Origin: Neocallimastix lanati (nom. inval.)
Taxonomy: Eukaryota > Neocallimastigomycota > Neocallimastigomycetes > Neocallimastigales > Neocallimastigaceae
Direction of reading: 5' to 3'
DNA: 64,000 nt
Assembly (NCBI GenBank): GCA_016946835.1
Contig: JACVTC010000065.1
Location: 542,501-606,500, forward strand
Both the position numbers and the translations under genes were made by a program. The notes beneath the pieces are model-generated. The model did no database searches. It saw nothing but the letters and a program-made list of their open reading frames with translations, and was not told the origin of the DNA. This document shows, one piece after another, positions 13,796 through 25,601 of the stretch (position 1 is the stretch's first letter; the number at the start of each line of letters is the position of its first letter).

Positions 13796-14839
13796 TTAAA
13801 AATTTATTTTTAAACTGTTAAATATTAAATTAAAAAAAAAAAAAAAGATCATCCTTAAACTTTTTTTAATTATTTTTTTTTTATTATTAAATGTTTCAGT
13901 TTAAATGATTTTAATTAAAGAAAAGATTTCCATCAAACTTTTATCCATAATATCGACAACCACAACCACAACCACAACCACAACAACCACAACAACAAAC
14001 AACTGATCATAAAATGAAAATTGTTTATAAATTTTTAATAAACAAACAAACAAATCTCTTTTAATTAACTTCTTAATAATTATTATTTTATATATATATA
14101 TTGAATTTTAATTTATTATTTAATTTATTTTTTAATTTATAATTTAATTTAAATTTTAATTTATGTGCCACATTTATTTTTTGAGTACAACTTTAATAAT
14201 CTTGAAACAAATCAATAAACAAAAATAAAAATAAAATAAATAAAAACAAAAATAAAAATTAAAAATAAAATAAATAAAAATTAAAAATAAAATAAATAAA
14301 ATTAAAAATAAAATAAATAAAAATAAAAATTAAAAATCACTTTTTTAGTTGTCATCATAAATGATCATCAACTTTTATTTTATTATACAAAATATATACA
14401 AAATATATACAAAATATATACAAAATATAAGCAATAAAATTTATTTAAAAAACTAAAAAAAAAAGACTTTTTTTGTTTCCTCTTTTTTATTTTATTTTAT
14501 TTTTTGTTTTTTTTGTTTTTTTTTTTTAAGCCTATTAATCATAAAATTCAAATTTATAATAATTTCTTAATTTTAAAATTTATTATCAAATGTGTTAAGT
14601 TTACTATTAAATTTTTATTTTTATTTTTTATTTTTATTTTTATTTTTTATTTTCTTTACTTTAAATTTTACTTCATCTTTAAATGTTTTTCTTTTTTTTT
14701 TTTTTTTTCCTTTTTTTATTTAAATCATCTTCCATTTGATTCTTTTCTATTTAAATTTTTTTTATTCAAATATTAATTATTAATTCTGTTTTATATTTTA
14801 ATTTTATTTTAATTAAATAATTCAAATAATTTATTTTCT
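13796..14839. other. spacer with ACAACC microsatellite
   Basis: Mostly A/T runs. A short, relatively GC-rich (CAACCA)n/(CAA)n tract lies at 13958-14008, and a TACAAAATATA repeat at 14393-14440. The Phe/Lys-rich open frame in 14504-14776 is low complexity and not called. Confidence 0.5.
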
Positions 14840-15225
14840 ATTTATTATTATTTATTATTCCATTATTTATTATTTATTAATTAATACTCTTAATTATTAA
14901 TTATTATTTATTATTTATTAATAAATACTCTTAATTATTAATTATTATTTATTATTTATTATTCAATTATTTATTATTTATTATTTATTATTTATTATTT
15001 ATTAATAAATACTCTTTTTATTATTTATTATTTATTATTTATTATTTATTATTTATTATTTATTATTTATTATTTATTATTTAATTATTTATTATTTAAT
15101 TATTTATTATTTATTATTTAATTATTTATTATTTATTATTTATTATTTATTATTTATTATTTATTATTTATTTTATTATTTATTATTTATTATTTATTAT
15201 TTATTATTTATTATTTATTATTTTA
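14840..15225 (-). repeat. same satellite in inverted orientation
   Basis: (ATTATTT)n with TTATTAATAAATACTCTT motifs, the reverse complement of the block at 11935-13795. The two blocks could pair into a very large hairpin with about 1 kb of loop. Confidence 0.8.
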
Positions 15226-16265
15226 AAATAAAAAATTAAAATTAAAAATAAAAAAATTTTTCCATTAAATAATTTTATTTACTAATAAAAACTTTATCAA
15301 ATTAAAATTTATGGTTACATTGACTAAATAATAATGTATAAATTTATACATTTTTATTTAGCCAAAATCTTTACTATGCTTTTATTATTATTGAACAATA
15401 AAAATTGAAAAGTTTAATAAAATATCAATAGAAATATTATTATAAATAAATAAATAAATAAATAAATAAATATATAAATAAATAAATAAATAAATGTATC
15501 TAAAATTAAATTTATCCATCATTAAATGTATCTATAATTAAATATATCCATCATTAAATATTCAAATAATAAAAACAAAACAAAAAAAATTGAAAAGTAA
15601 TTATCTATCTAAATATCTGAATACATATTCATACAACTTTAAGCCTATCTATTCAAATAAGTAAACCTATAAATAAGTAAAAAATCAATCGATAAAAAGT
15701 AAATAAATGACTGAAAATAAATAAATCCTTTGAATTCACGTGGTCAAAATTTGAAATATTAAAGCATTCATGTGGATTTTTATGAATTGGTCAATATTTT
15801 AAAAGAAAGGAAAAAATTCTCCTTAATTTTATTTTCTAATATAATTAAAGTTTGTTTATTTTAATTTTAATTTATTTATTATTTATTTTTTTTAAAAAAA
15901 GTTTAATATGGATATTAAGAATAGATAATTTTATATAATAATAAAAAAAAATTTAAAAAAAAAAAAATTAAAATAAAATTTTAATAAAAATCTTTTTAAA
16001 TTTTTATAATTATTTAATTATTATTTAATTTATATTTAATTAAACTTTATTATTTATTATTTATTCAATTATTTAATTATTTCATTATTCAATTATTTAA
16101 TTATTTAATTATTTATTTTTTATCTTTTTATTTATCCCAACAACATCCATAGAAGATTAAGAAGAATAGAATGTTCATTTAATAAAAATAATAAATTTTG
16201 TGATTATTAATAGTAAAATTATTATATAGAAATTATAATAATTATTTATTATTATCTAAATTTTA
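15226..16265. other. AT-rich spacer with AAAT microsatellite
   Basis: No gene is seen. There is an (AAAT)n tract at about 15448-15495 and a twice-repeated TATCTATAATTAAAT-like phrase at 15497-15560. The slightly less AT-rich stretch at 15720-15800 gave no recognisable frame. Confidence 0.45.
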
Positions 16266-16600
16266 TTATATATTAAATATTATTCAATTATTGATTATTT
16301 ATTATTAATAAAAACTCTTTATTATTTATTTATTTATTTATTTTTTATTATTTATTATTTATTATTTATTATTTATTATTCATTATTTATTATTTATTAT
16401 TTATTATTTATTATTCATTATTTATTATTTATTATTTATTATTTATTATTTATTATTTATTATTTATTATTCATTATTTATTATTTATTATTTATTATTT
16501 ATTAATAAATACTCTTTTTATTATTTATTAATAAATACTCTTTTTTATTATTTATTATTTATTATTTATTATTTATTATTTATTATTTATTATTTAAATA
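16266..16600 (-). repeat. third satellite block, inverted
   Basis: (ATTATTT)n with two TTATTAATAAATACTCTTTT motifs near 16495-16545, in the same orientation as the 14840 block. Confidence 0.75.
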
Positions 16601-16959
16601 TTTATTAAGTAGTTTTTATTAAATAAATAAAAATACTATTAACATTTCAACATTATAGCTAATATATTTTTTATTAATTACTTTTTTATAATCTTTTTTT
16701 TAACTGTATTAATTATTAATTTTTATTATTAATTATTATTATTATTATTATTACTGTTTTTTTAACTCTTTTAATAATAATAAATTATTTAATATTATAT
16801 AAATATATAATACTATATATATAATATAATAGTATATTACTAATATTATTTAATTTTATTTTATTTAATAATATATATTTGTTTTATTTTATATTTTATA
16901 TTTTATATTTAATATTTTATTTTGTTTTATTTTCAAAACATTTTTATAAAGATTAAAAA

Positions 16960-17310
16960 TTAATTATAAATAATAAATAATAATAATAACAGATAATAAT
17001 AAATAATAAATAATAATAATAATAATAACAGATAATAAATAATAATAATAATAATAATAATAACAGATAATAAATAATAATAACAGATAATAAATAATAA
17101 TAACAGATAATAATAACAGATAATAAATAATAATAACAGATAATAATAAATAATAATAACAGATAATAACAGATAATAACAGATAATAATTAAATAATAA
17201 TAATAACAGATAATAAATAATAATAATAACAGATAATAATAACAGATAATAATAAATAATAATAACAGATAATAAAAGATAATAACAGATAATAATAAAT
17301 AATAATTAAA
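16960..17310 (+). repeat. AACAGATAAT microsatellite
   Basis: Tandem AATAATAACAGAT units in many phases, distinct from the AAATAAT satellite to the left. Confidence 0.8.
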
Positions 17311-17811
17311 TTTTATATTAAATAAATGAATTAATATAAATTTTAATTTTCTTTATATATTAAAAATTAGTATTATGAGAATTGAAAAAGAAATTTTTTT
17401 TTATTTTATTTTTTATTTTTTATTTTAATTTTTTTTTTAAAACTTTTTTTTCACTTTTTTGATGTTTGAAAAGTTGATGTTACACAAAATAAAATTTTCC
17501 TATCTTTTAATTATTTTATATGTAATAAAGTTTAATTTAATGTTAATTCCATCTATAAAATATTCCTTTTTTGTTTATTTATTTAAGCTTATTATATTTA
17601 TTTAAGTTTATTATCTTTATTTAATTTAATTTAATTTATTAAGCTTAATTATATTTATTTAAGTTTATTTAATTTAATTTTTTTTTAATTTAAAATGTTG
17701 AATTGAATTAATCTAAAAAATAAATTAAATAAAAAATAATTAAAACATTTATTATTTAATTTTGGAATTTTGTGAAGTGATAAAAATACTATTTTAGGAA
17801 AGTTAAATATT

Positions 17812-17845
<34 letters not shown>

Positions 17846-18563
17846 GATTTTCTTATATTTAATTCAATTTTGTTAGTAATATGTAGTAATATGTAGTAAT
17901 ATGCAGTAATATGTAAGTAATATATAAGTAAAATATTAAAATTTAATTTATTTTTCAATGAAATCTCTAAATTTAATTTATTAATTTATGATTTGGGAAA
18001 AAAAGAAAAAAAAAAAAAAAAGAAAGAAAAAAAAAGAAAAGAAAAAAAAATTAAGAGAGTAAAAATACATAACTTTTAATTATTATTGATTTTTTATTTT
18101 CTTCGTGTATTTAAGGACCAACTTTTACCTTTTTTTTTTTTTTTTCCTCATAATTAATTCATTTATTAATTATATGATAAATATTATTATTATTAATATT
18201 TCAATATCATCTATATTTAGGTAGGATAGAAATAAAAAATATTATATTATAAAAAAAATATTATTGATTATAAATTATTAATTATAATTTATTAAATATA
18301 TAAACTAATTATTATTTTGTTTATTTTTAAAATAGGTGTTTGTGACTTCAAGTCATTGAATTATATTAATCTATTCTTTATCAACGAGAGAAAAAAAAAT
18401 AAAAAAAAAAAAAGTTAAACAAAAAAAAAAATAAATAAATAAAAATAAAAATAAACCTAAATAAATATTAAAATAAAATAAATATTAAAATAAAATAAAT
18501 ATTAAAATAAAATAAATATTAAAATAAAATAGAATAAAATAAAATTAAAAAATAAAAATAAAA
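17311..18563. promoter_or_regulatory. 5' flank of the secreted-protein gene
   Basis: No gene. It holds a TATGTAGTAA repeat (17876-17925), a purine tract (about 18000-18055) and, just before the start codon, four tandem AATATTAAAATAAAATAA units (18463-18540) forming an A-rich leader. The purine-only leader up to ATG at 18564 is typical of strongly expressed genes in very AT-rich fungi. A specific TATA box cannot be singled out in this base composition. Confidence 0.4.
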
Positions 18564-20897
18564 ATGTTTAAGAATATTTTCAAGTTACTTACTTTATTCA
18601 CAGTCTACAGTGCTGTTGCTAAAGCTGATGTCTCTCTTGATTACACAAAGGATGGTGTTTTAAGAAAGGATAATCAATGTAACATCAATTTTGTTAACTT
18701 TGGTATTAATACTGATATTACTGGTCTCAATATTAAGAGACAAAACAATCCTAATGGAACTTTCAACTTATTAATTAGTGAATTAAAGAATGCTAATGCT
18801 GGTATTAACAGCAGTAGAACCGGTTATACTTTTAAGGATAGTGAAATTAAGAATTACATTAAGATCAGTCAAAATGGTGCTGCCATTAAGGATTTTGAAG
18901 CTACTGCTGCCCCACATGGTAGATTCTCCCTCTTCGTTAAGAACTTAAAGAGTTGTGAAGGTCTTTCCATTAAACAAACTTTCAAGGAAGATGTTTTAAT
19001 TAATAGTTACTTATACTATTCTAATGTTAAGCCAAATGGTATTAATCATGCTTTCGATATTGTTGAATTTGGTCCATCTTCCAACAATGTTCCATATGAT
19101 ACTCTTGCCTGGAATATGAATACCGGTTTAGACAGTGCCAGAGAAAAGTGTGGTATCTTCATCGATTATCATGAATTTGATTACACTGGTGGTGCCCACT
19201 GGAAATGGTATCTCTCCACCGATAACATTAACACTGAAAAGTGCGATAATCCAGACTTCTATGCTGCTGTTAAGGATTCTTACGCCTCCTTAGAAGTTAT
19301 GGATGAACTCTTCGGTGACCATTATAATGGTTACGTTATTAAGAGAGAAGGATCTGATATTGGTCATATGGATGGTATTCTTGTTAACCAAAAATACTTA
19401 ATTGAAATCTATCAAAATGGTTGTCAAGAACAAAACAAGGATCAAGTTATCTGTACTATTTCTTCCAACAAGAAGCTCACTTACAAAGAATTCACTAAGG
19501 AATTCGTTGAAAATTGTCCAAGTGTCATTGAAAACCCAGAAGAAGAAGCTAAGTGGTCTGTTGATGAAAAGGGAATTACGGCCAAGTATGACTCTTACTC
19601 CCTTAATATCACCAACTACAACCGTGGTGCCTTACCAAAGAATGAAAATGATTCTGTCAGTTACAAGGAATTCAAGGCTGCTAACTCTAGTGGTATTGCT
19701 CGTTTCAATGTTTGCACTTCCTGTGATGATGGTTCCTACATTGGTGAAAAATGTAAATGTGTCTCCTGCCCAGAAAATTGTACTAAATGTCTTGATGGTA
19801 AAACATGTACTGAATGTAAGTTAGGAAGTATCTTAGAAAATGGTGAATGTAAGATTGCTACTACTACCACTACTACCACTACCACCACCACCACTACCAC
19901 AACAACTACTACTACTATTGCCACCATTACTTCTACCACTACTATCAAGGTTCCAACTACTACTGTTGTTGAAGAAGTTGAATCTGTTTCTGAAGTTAAT
20001 GAAGAAGAAACTGAAATTAATGATTCCGATGTTGAAGAAGAAGAAATTACTGGTGAACCAACTGTAGTTGATGAAAACTCTGAAGTTGAAGATGCAACTG
20101 AAGTTGAAGATGACAATGAAGATGATGAAGTTGAAGTAGAAGCTTCAACCGAAGATGTAGCTAAGGATGATGAATCTGACAATGATGATGATGAAGAAGA
20201 AGTTGAAGTTGAAGTTTCCACCGAAGGAACTGAAGCTGAAACTAAGGATGATGAAGTTACTGAAGTTGAAGATGAAGATGATGAAGTTGAAGTAGAAGCT
20301 TCCACAGAAGATGTAGTTAAGGATGAAGAATCTTGCAATGATGATGAAGAAGAAGTTGAAGTTGAAGTTTCCACCGAAGGAACTGAAGCTGAAGCTAAGG
20401 ATGATGAAACTGACAACGAAGCTGAAGAAGTTACTGAAGTTGAAGCTAAGGATGATGAAATTGACAACGATGATGAAGAAGAAGTTGAAGTAGAAGTTTC
20501 TACCGAAGATGTAGCTAAGGATGATGAATCTGACAATGATGATGATGAAGAAGTTGAAGTTGAAGTTTCCACTGAAGAAGCTGAAGCTAAGGATGATGAA
20601 ACTGACAATGATAATGAAGAAGTTGAAGTTGAAGTTACTACTGAAGGAAATGAAGATGAAACTAAGGATGATGAATCTGACAATGATGATGATGAAGAAG
20701 CTACTGAAGCTACTGAAACTAAAAAAGAAGAATCTGAAAATGAATCTGAAGAAGCTATTGAAGAATCAAAGAATATCAATGATGCTCCAAAGGAAGAAGA
20801 TGATGTTGAAGCTGAAAAGGAAGAAGTTGAAGAACCAAAGAAGAAAGCTGAAGAAAAGCCAAAGAAGGCTAGAAAGTGTTACGTTCGTAGACATTAA
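18564..20897 (+). CDS. secreted Cys-rich / Thr-rich / acidic-repeat protein (777 aa), unknown function
   Basis: Single-exon gene; I do not recognise the family. Residues 1-21 are a signal peptide (cleavage after AVAKA). Residues about 22-380 form a globular extracellular domain rich in Asn/Gly/Lys. Residues 384-429 form a ten-Cys furin/EGF-like module (CTSC, CKC, CPENC, CTEC). Residues 433-451 are 19 straight Thr from mixed ACT/ACC/ACA codons, a likely O-glycosylated stalk. About 466-740 is strongly acidic, with seven units of EVEVEVSTE plus a D/E-rich spacer. The last 18 residues are basic (KKAEEKPKKARKCYVRRH). No GPI signal, membrane segment or dockerin is visible. Codon choice (GGT, GTT, ATC, AAG, CCA) is far more biased than in the receptor gene, suggesting high expression. 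A cell-wall or cell-surface role is inferred. The antisense Ser-rich frame is a shadow of the repeats. Confidence 0.9.
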   Translation: MFKNIFKLLTLFTVYSAVAKADVSLDYTKDGVLRKDNQCNINFVNFGINTDITGLNIKRQNNPNGTFNLLISELKNANAGINSSRTGYTFKDSEIKNYIKISQNGAAIKDFEATAAPHGRFSLFVKNLKSCEGLSIKQTFKEDVLINSYLYYSNVKPNGINHAFDIVEFGPSSNNVPYDTLAWNMNTGLDSAREKCGIFIDYHEFDYTGGAHWKWYLSTDNINTEKCDNPDFYAAVKDSYASLEVMDELFGDHYNGYVIKREGSDIGHMDGILVNQKYLIEIYQNGCQEQNKDQVICTISSNKKLTYKEFTKEFVENCPSVIENPEEEAKWSVDEKGITAKYDSYSLNITNYNRGALPKNENDSVSYKEFKAANSSGIARFNVCTSCDDGSYIGEKCKCVSCPENCTKCLDGKTCTECKLGSILENGECKIATTTTTTTTTTTTTTTTTTTIATITSTTTIKVPTTTVVEEVESVSEVNEEETEINDSDVEEEEITGEPTVVDENSEVEDATEVEDDNEDDEVEVEASTEDVAKDDESDNDDDEEEVEVEVSTEGTEAETKDDEVTEVEDEDDEVEVEASTEDVVKDEESCNDDEEEVEVEVSTEGTEAEAKDDETDNEAEEVTEVEAKDDEIDNDDEEEVEVEVSTEDVAKDDESDNDDDEEVEVEVSTEEAEAKDDETDNDNEEVEVEVTTEGNEDETKDDESDNDDDEEATEATETKKEESENESEEAIEESKNINDAPKEEDDVEAEKEEVEEPKKKAEEKPKKARKCYVRRH

Positions 20898-22100
20898 ATT
20901 GATTATCTGAGTATTAAAATTAAATAATAATATTTTAAATAAATAAAAAAAAATTAAAAAAAAATAGAGAATAAAAAAAAATTAATTAGTGAATTAACTA
21001 AAAAAAAATTTTTTTTTATTAAAAGCAAAAGATAAATTATTAAAAAAAAAATTAAATTTCAAAAATTCATAAATATTTAAGAAAAAAAAAAAAAAAAAAG
21101 AAAAAGAATTTTTTGAAATAAAATAATTTATCTTATTTATATTATATTAATAATAATTTATATAAAAATTATTTATTCCTCAAATGTAAATATCAATATA
21201 TAAATAATTTTTATCAACAAAAATAATTATTTATTAATATATAAAAAATCAATGAAAATAAAAATAATAAAATAAAAATAAAAAAAAAAAATTTTTTATT
21301 TATTATTATTTTATTTTGATTTATATATATATATATAGAATATTTTAAATATTATATTTTATTTTTTTTTATTGTGACATCCTATCGAAAATAAAAAAAA
21401 ATTAAATATATAAAGCGAATTACAAAACATTAAAAATTTTAAAAAAAAAAAAATCAATATTTATTTATAACAAAAAAAAAATATATATTATTATTAAAAA
21501 TTTTAAATATTAAAAATATTAAATTATATAAATATTATAAATATAAAAATATATATATATATTATTATCAATTATCCGAAAAAAAAAATTATAAAAAATA
21601 TCAAATATATATTATAAAATATACAAATATTAAAATTATTTATAAAAAAAAAAAAAAATAGAAGAAATAGAAAATGAAAATATTAATATTAAAAAACATA
21701 TATATATATTAATATTTTTATTTAAAAATAAAGATAGCTAGAATAAAATTAAAAAAAAATAGCTGAAAAAATTAAAAAACTAAAATAACAAAAAAAAAAA
21801 TAAAAAGAAAAAAAATAAAAATAGAGAAATAAACATTCGTTTATTCAATGTTAAGAAACAAAAATAAAAAAAAACGAAATTAAAAAAAAAAATAAATATT
21901 CCTTTTTTTTTAAAACAAGATACAAACAAACAAACAAATAAACCAAAATAAAAAGTCTTTTTTTTTTTTTTTAATATTTTTGGTGTAAATATTTTTATTA
22001 TTTTTTATTTTATTTTATTTATAATGAACTATTATTAAAGCTTTATTTTTTTTTTTTTTTTTTTTTTTTATTTATTTATTTTATTTTATATTATTTTTTT
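20898..22100. other. 3' flank, AT-rich, no gene
   Basis: Very A-rich spacer with many homopolymers. No RNA gene or conserved structure was found. Confidence 0.5.
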
Positions 22101-22111
22101 AAAAATTACGG

Positions 22112-22245
22112 ATCTCCTTGTTGTTCTTAAAGAAAATATAGTTAATCCCCGGATTGGAAACTTTGGCTTTTCGAAATGTTTATCGCTTTTCCATAAATTT
22201 CGAAAGAAATATTGTATGGAGTTAAGGATATTGAAATTCTTTATA
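22112..22245 (+). pseudogene. possible protein-kinase fragment
   Basis: One frame reads DLLVVLKENIVNPRIGNFGFSKCLSLF. NPRIGNFGFSK looks like a kinase DFG region (usually K-I-x-DFG-x-S/A), here with Asn in place of the Asp. The frame runs on into KFRKKYCMEL and then into a long A/T run. There is no catalytic loop, no P-loop and no downstream kinase lobe, so at best this is a relic exon of a host kinase. The match is by eye only. Confidence 0.35.
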
Positions 22246-22250
22246 AAAAA

Positions 22251-22300
<50 letters not shown>

Positions 22301-22874
22301 ATTTCTAAATATTATTCAATATCAAGGAGAAATGTAGAGGCTATGGTTCACAGCTATGAATAATGTAATGTAGAATCAAGTTCAGATTCTAATAGTAGTA
22401 GTAGTAGTAGTAATAGTAATGAAGTTATATAATATTAATAATAATGGACAATAGAAATAATATTTGTTAATAATAATAGTATTGATGATAGTGATATAGT
22501 TGAAAAATAGGAATATTAATATTAGTGATAAATGAAGATAATAGTATATGTTACTATTAATGTAGTGAATAGGTCAATTTTTGGTAAAAATCGTGATAAT
22601 TTAAGTAATTTTCTGAATAAATAAAGTGTGTGTAAATTTATATATGTAACGTGGTTGGTATCGATGAGATAACTTCCTTCTTCTAGGTGGAAACGATGTA
22701 AACATTATTGAATTTAAATTATGAAAAAAAAAAAAAAAAAAGGAATGGAATAGGAATTGAAATTGTTTGTTTTTATTTAAGAAACTAAATACTAGAAAAA
22801 AAAAATCATTAATCATTTCTGGTGGTATGATTATTAAAAAAAACAATAAAAAATAAAAAAAAGCCATTCTTGAT
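22246..22874. other. spacer, nothing firm
   Basis: Holds a T-run of over 40 (22255-22296) and an AGT microsatellite near 22395-22425. The open frame on the - strand at 22601-22867 is Phe/Lys-rich and not convincing. Confidence 0.4.
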
Positions 22875-22899
22875 GTGACATACTGGATAGAAATTTATG

Positions 22900-23506
22900 C
22901 CTAAGGGCTAGTTACTCAGCAAGAGTTACTATTCCTAAAATATAAGTGTTTTCTAATCTTAACAAATCTCTTATCTAGGAAAAGATTAGAAAGAAAAACT
23001 TAGATAAGTTTTTTTTGATCGATATTCTATCCATATCGATCATCGTATCAATGAGGTAAAAACCAATTACTTCCAAGAAGTGATTGGGAAAAACCCCTAA
23101 TTAACCAATTCGCTAATCTTATCTAATTGATCAAAAATAAAATAAAATGAGAAAAGATATTTCGATCATAAAATTATAAATTTACATATAGGGAAAATAA
23201 TATATTAATAATATTAGATAAACAAAATACAGAATACATTATTAAATATATAATAGAATACATAATAGAATACATAATATGTTTACAATTTAATTAAATA
23301 AATAAACTAAGACTAATAAATTTAATCATTAGATGTATAATTAATTAAATTATGATTATTTATAAATGTATAAATAATAATTAATTAAATAAATTATTAA
23401 TAATATTTAAATGAATAGATATAATATAATTAAATAAAGTCATAATTATTATAACTTAACTAAGAAAATATAATTATTTTATTTAAAAAAAATTATAGAT
23501 TTTTAC
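22900..23506 (+). mobile_element. partial LTR of family X (X3), with structured core
   Basis: The right end AATTATAGATTTTTACA (to 23506) matches the ends of other X LTRs. The structured core is CTAATCTT 22953-22960; TTATCTAGG 22971-22979 with CTTAGATAA 22999-23007; GATCGATAT 23017-23025 with ATATCGATC 23033-23041; CCAATTACTT 23063-23072 with AAGTGATTGG 23078-23087. The left end of the LTR is not recognisable. Fossil, moderately diverged from X1 and X'. Confidence 0.65.
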
Positions 23507-24289
23507 ATTTTGGTAAAGAGTGATTATAAAATACTTATCTTGTTATGGTTAGACATAACTTAATCATAATTAATTCTATATTCTTTGCTAATGGAGTTAC
23601 ATGTATACTTTCCTGAATTAAATAAACTTTATTAAAATTATTATAAATTAATTAAATCTATTAAAATATTAATTAAAATCTTTATAAAAATTACTAAAAA
23701 ATCTTTACTGAATCTTAATTACATTAATACTGAATTACATATAAATTCTTTAATACTTCTATTAACAAAGTCTTTATTGAAGCTATATTAAAATTACTTT
23801 TATATTTTTATCATATATTTATCAAATTAATTATTATTAACTTTTTAATAATATTTTTACTCTAAATTAATATTAACTTTTATTAAACTTAAAATAAATT
23901 ATCATTAAATAATTTATTATCTTTTATGAAATTCAATTAATACTCTTGTAAACTTTTAATTAAAAATTTTATTAAAAACTTTTTAGTTATTTACAAAAGA
24001 TATTATTAAATTAAAATCTTTATAATATCTTTATAATTATTAATTTATTTAATTGTTATGTTCTTTTATGGAATTTATATTACACATATTATTCATAATT
24101 TTAATTAACATTTAATTATGAATGAATTAATAATTCCTTAAATTAAATACTTAAATTCTTTTTTCATTCCAAAGATATTAATCTTTAAAAATGAAATTGA
24201 ATATAATTATCTGAAGAAAATAACTTCCTCTTAAAACAACATAACTCAAAACAAAACAATAATAAAAATAACATAATAAAAAATAATTA

Positions 24290-24321
<32 letters not shown>

Positions 24322-25058
24322 GTAATAGTTTTAGTAATAGTATTAATAATAGTATTAATAATAGTATTAGTAATAACATTAATAATAGTAATATCAATAA
24401 TTATTTATCTTAATTAAGAAATATATCTTAATTCTGTTTAGACATAGAAAGTGATATATTCTTATATAAAAATTAATAATTTTTTTAATTTATTATATTT
24501 ATTAATATTTATTAAAAAAAAAATAAAAAAAAAAAGTAAAATATGCTTTATTATTTAAATTATTCTTTTATTAAAATTTATTTATAAAATACATTTTCTT
24601 TTATATAATTTAATTATGAAATTTTTAAAATATCTTTATTTGATATATAAATCTAATTTTAACGACTAATTAGGAACATTTATTTAAATTATATTTTTCT
24701 TTCTCTATTTATATTAATAATAAACATTATTAAACTATTTGTTTATAAACAATTATTTAATGATATTTATTTCCTATTATATAATTTATTAATTTAAAAT
24801 ACCTAATAATATTTATAATTTGATTTTAATAATATAAAATAATCTAAAATTCAATTTTTATAATAATTTCTAATTTATTCTTATTTATATTATAACTCTT
24901 TAAATAATCAAAAAAATAAATCTATAAAAAATAAGGGAAATAATTTTTATTTAAACTCTTTAAAAAGAAAAATTTTTGAAAATAAAATTTTTTAAAAGAA
25001 AAATAAAAAATAAATTATAAAAATTTTTCAAAAAATAGATCAAAAAAATATTTAAAAA
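23507..25058. other. AT-rich spacer
   Basis: No gene is seen. It has an ATAATAGTATTA microsatellite around 24290-24400 and otherwise unremarkable A/T sequence up to the copia insertion. Confidence 0.45.
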
Positions 25059-25336
25059 TGTTAAAAATAACAATTATTAAATTGATTATTAATTTATTTT
25101 TAATATTGTAATAACCAACAAATTATATTTGTAACATTCATTAAAGTATAAAACCAAGTAATGATTTTATTGTTTAAAAATAATTCTTAATTTTAATAAA
25201 AGAAGGAACATAATAATAAAAGATATTTTAAATAATCGTAAAACTAAAATAAATAAATGTTTATTTTTACTGAATAATGTGTTCTATTTTTAATAACTTA
25301 ATAATGATAATTATTTATCGAAATATATTTTTGACA
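25059..25336 (+). repeat. 5' LTR of the young copia element
   Basis: 278 bp, TG..CA ends, flanked on the left by AAAAA. The sequence right after it (starting GATTAAGAGTCTCA) is where a primer-binding site would be expected. Confidence 0.9.
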
Positions 25337-25388
25337 GATTAAGAGTCTCAATCTCTCCCGATTAAATAAAATAAAAGCTAAGTATACC

Positions 25389-25436
<48 letters not shown>

Positions 25437-25601
25437 AAAAAAAAAATACTTTATAAATAATATAAACCTATAATAATATGATACTAATTGTTATTTATTT
25501 ATCTATATTCATATATCTAAATTAAAAATAATAGTAATAAAATATATAACATAAACTTATATAACTCAGATATCAATTATAAGATAAAAGCAATATATAA
25601 A

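Noticed and set aside
14504-14776. 90-residue Phe/Lys-rich open frame
   Set aside because: Low-complexity T-rich DNA with no signal of protein coding beyond chance openness.
19736-20779. 347-residue Ser/Thr/Val-rich open frame on the - strand
   Set aside because: It is the antisense shadow of the GAA/GAT-rich acidic repeats and the poly-Thr tract of the secreted-protein gene.
18564-20897. Cellulosome dockerin or CotH kinase domain in the secreted protein
   Set aside because: No dockerin-type Cys/Trp/Gly pattern and no kinase-like motif is visible; the Cys module is furin/EGF-like.
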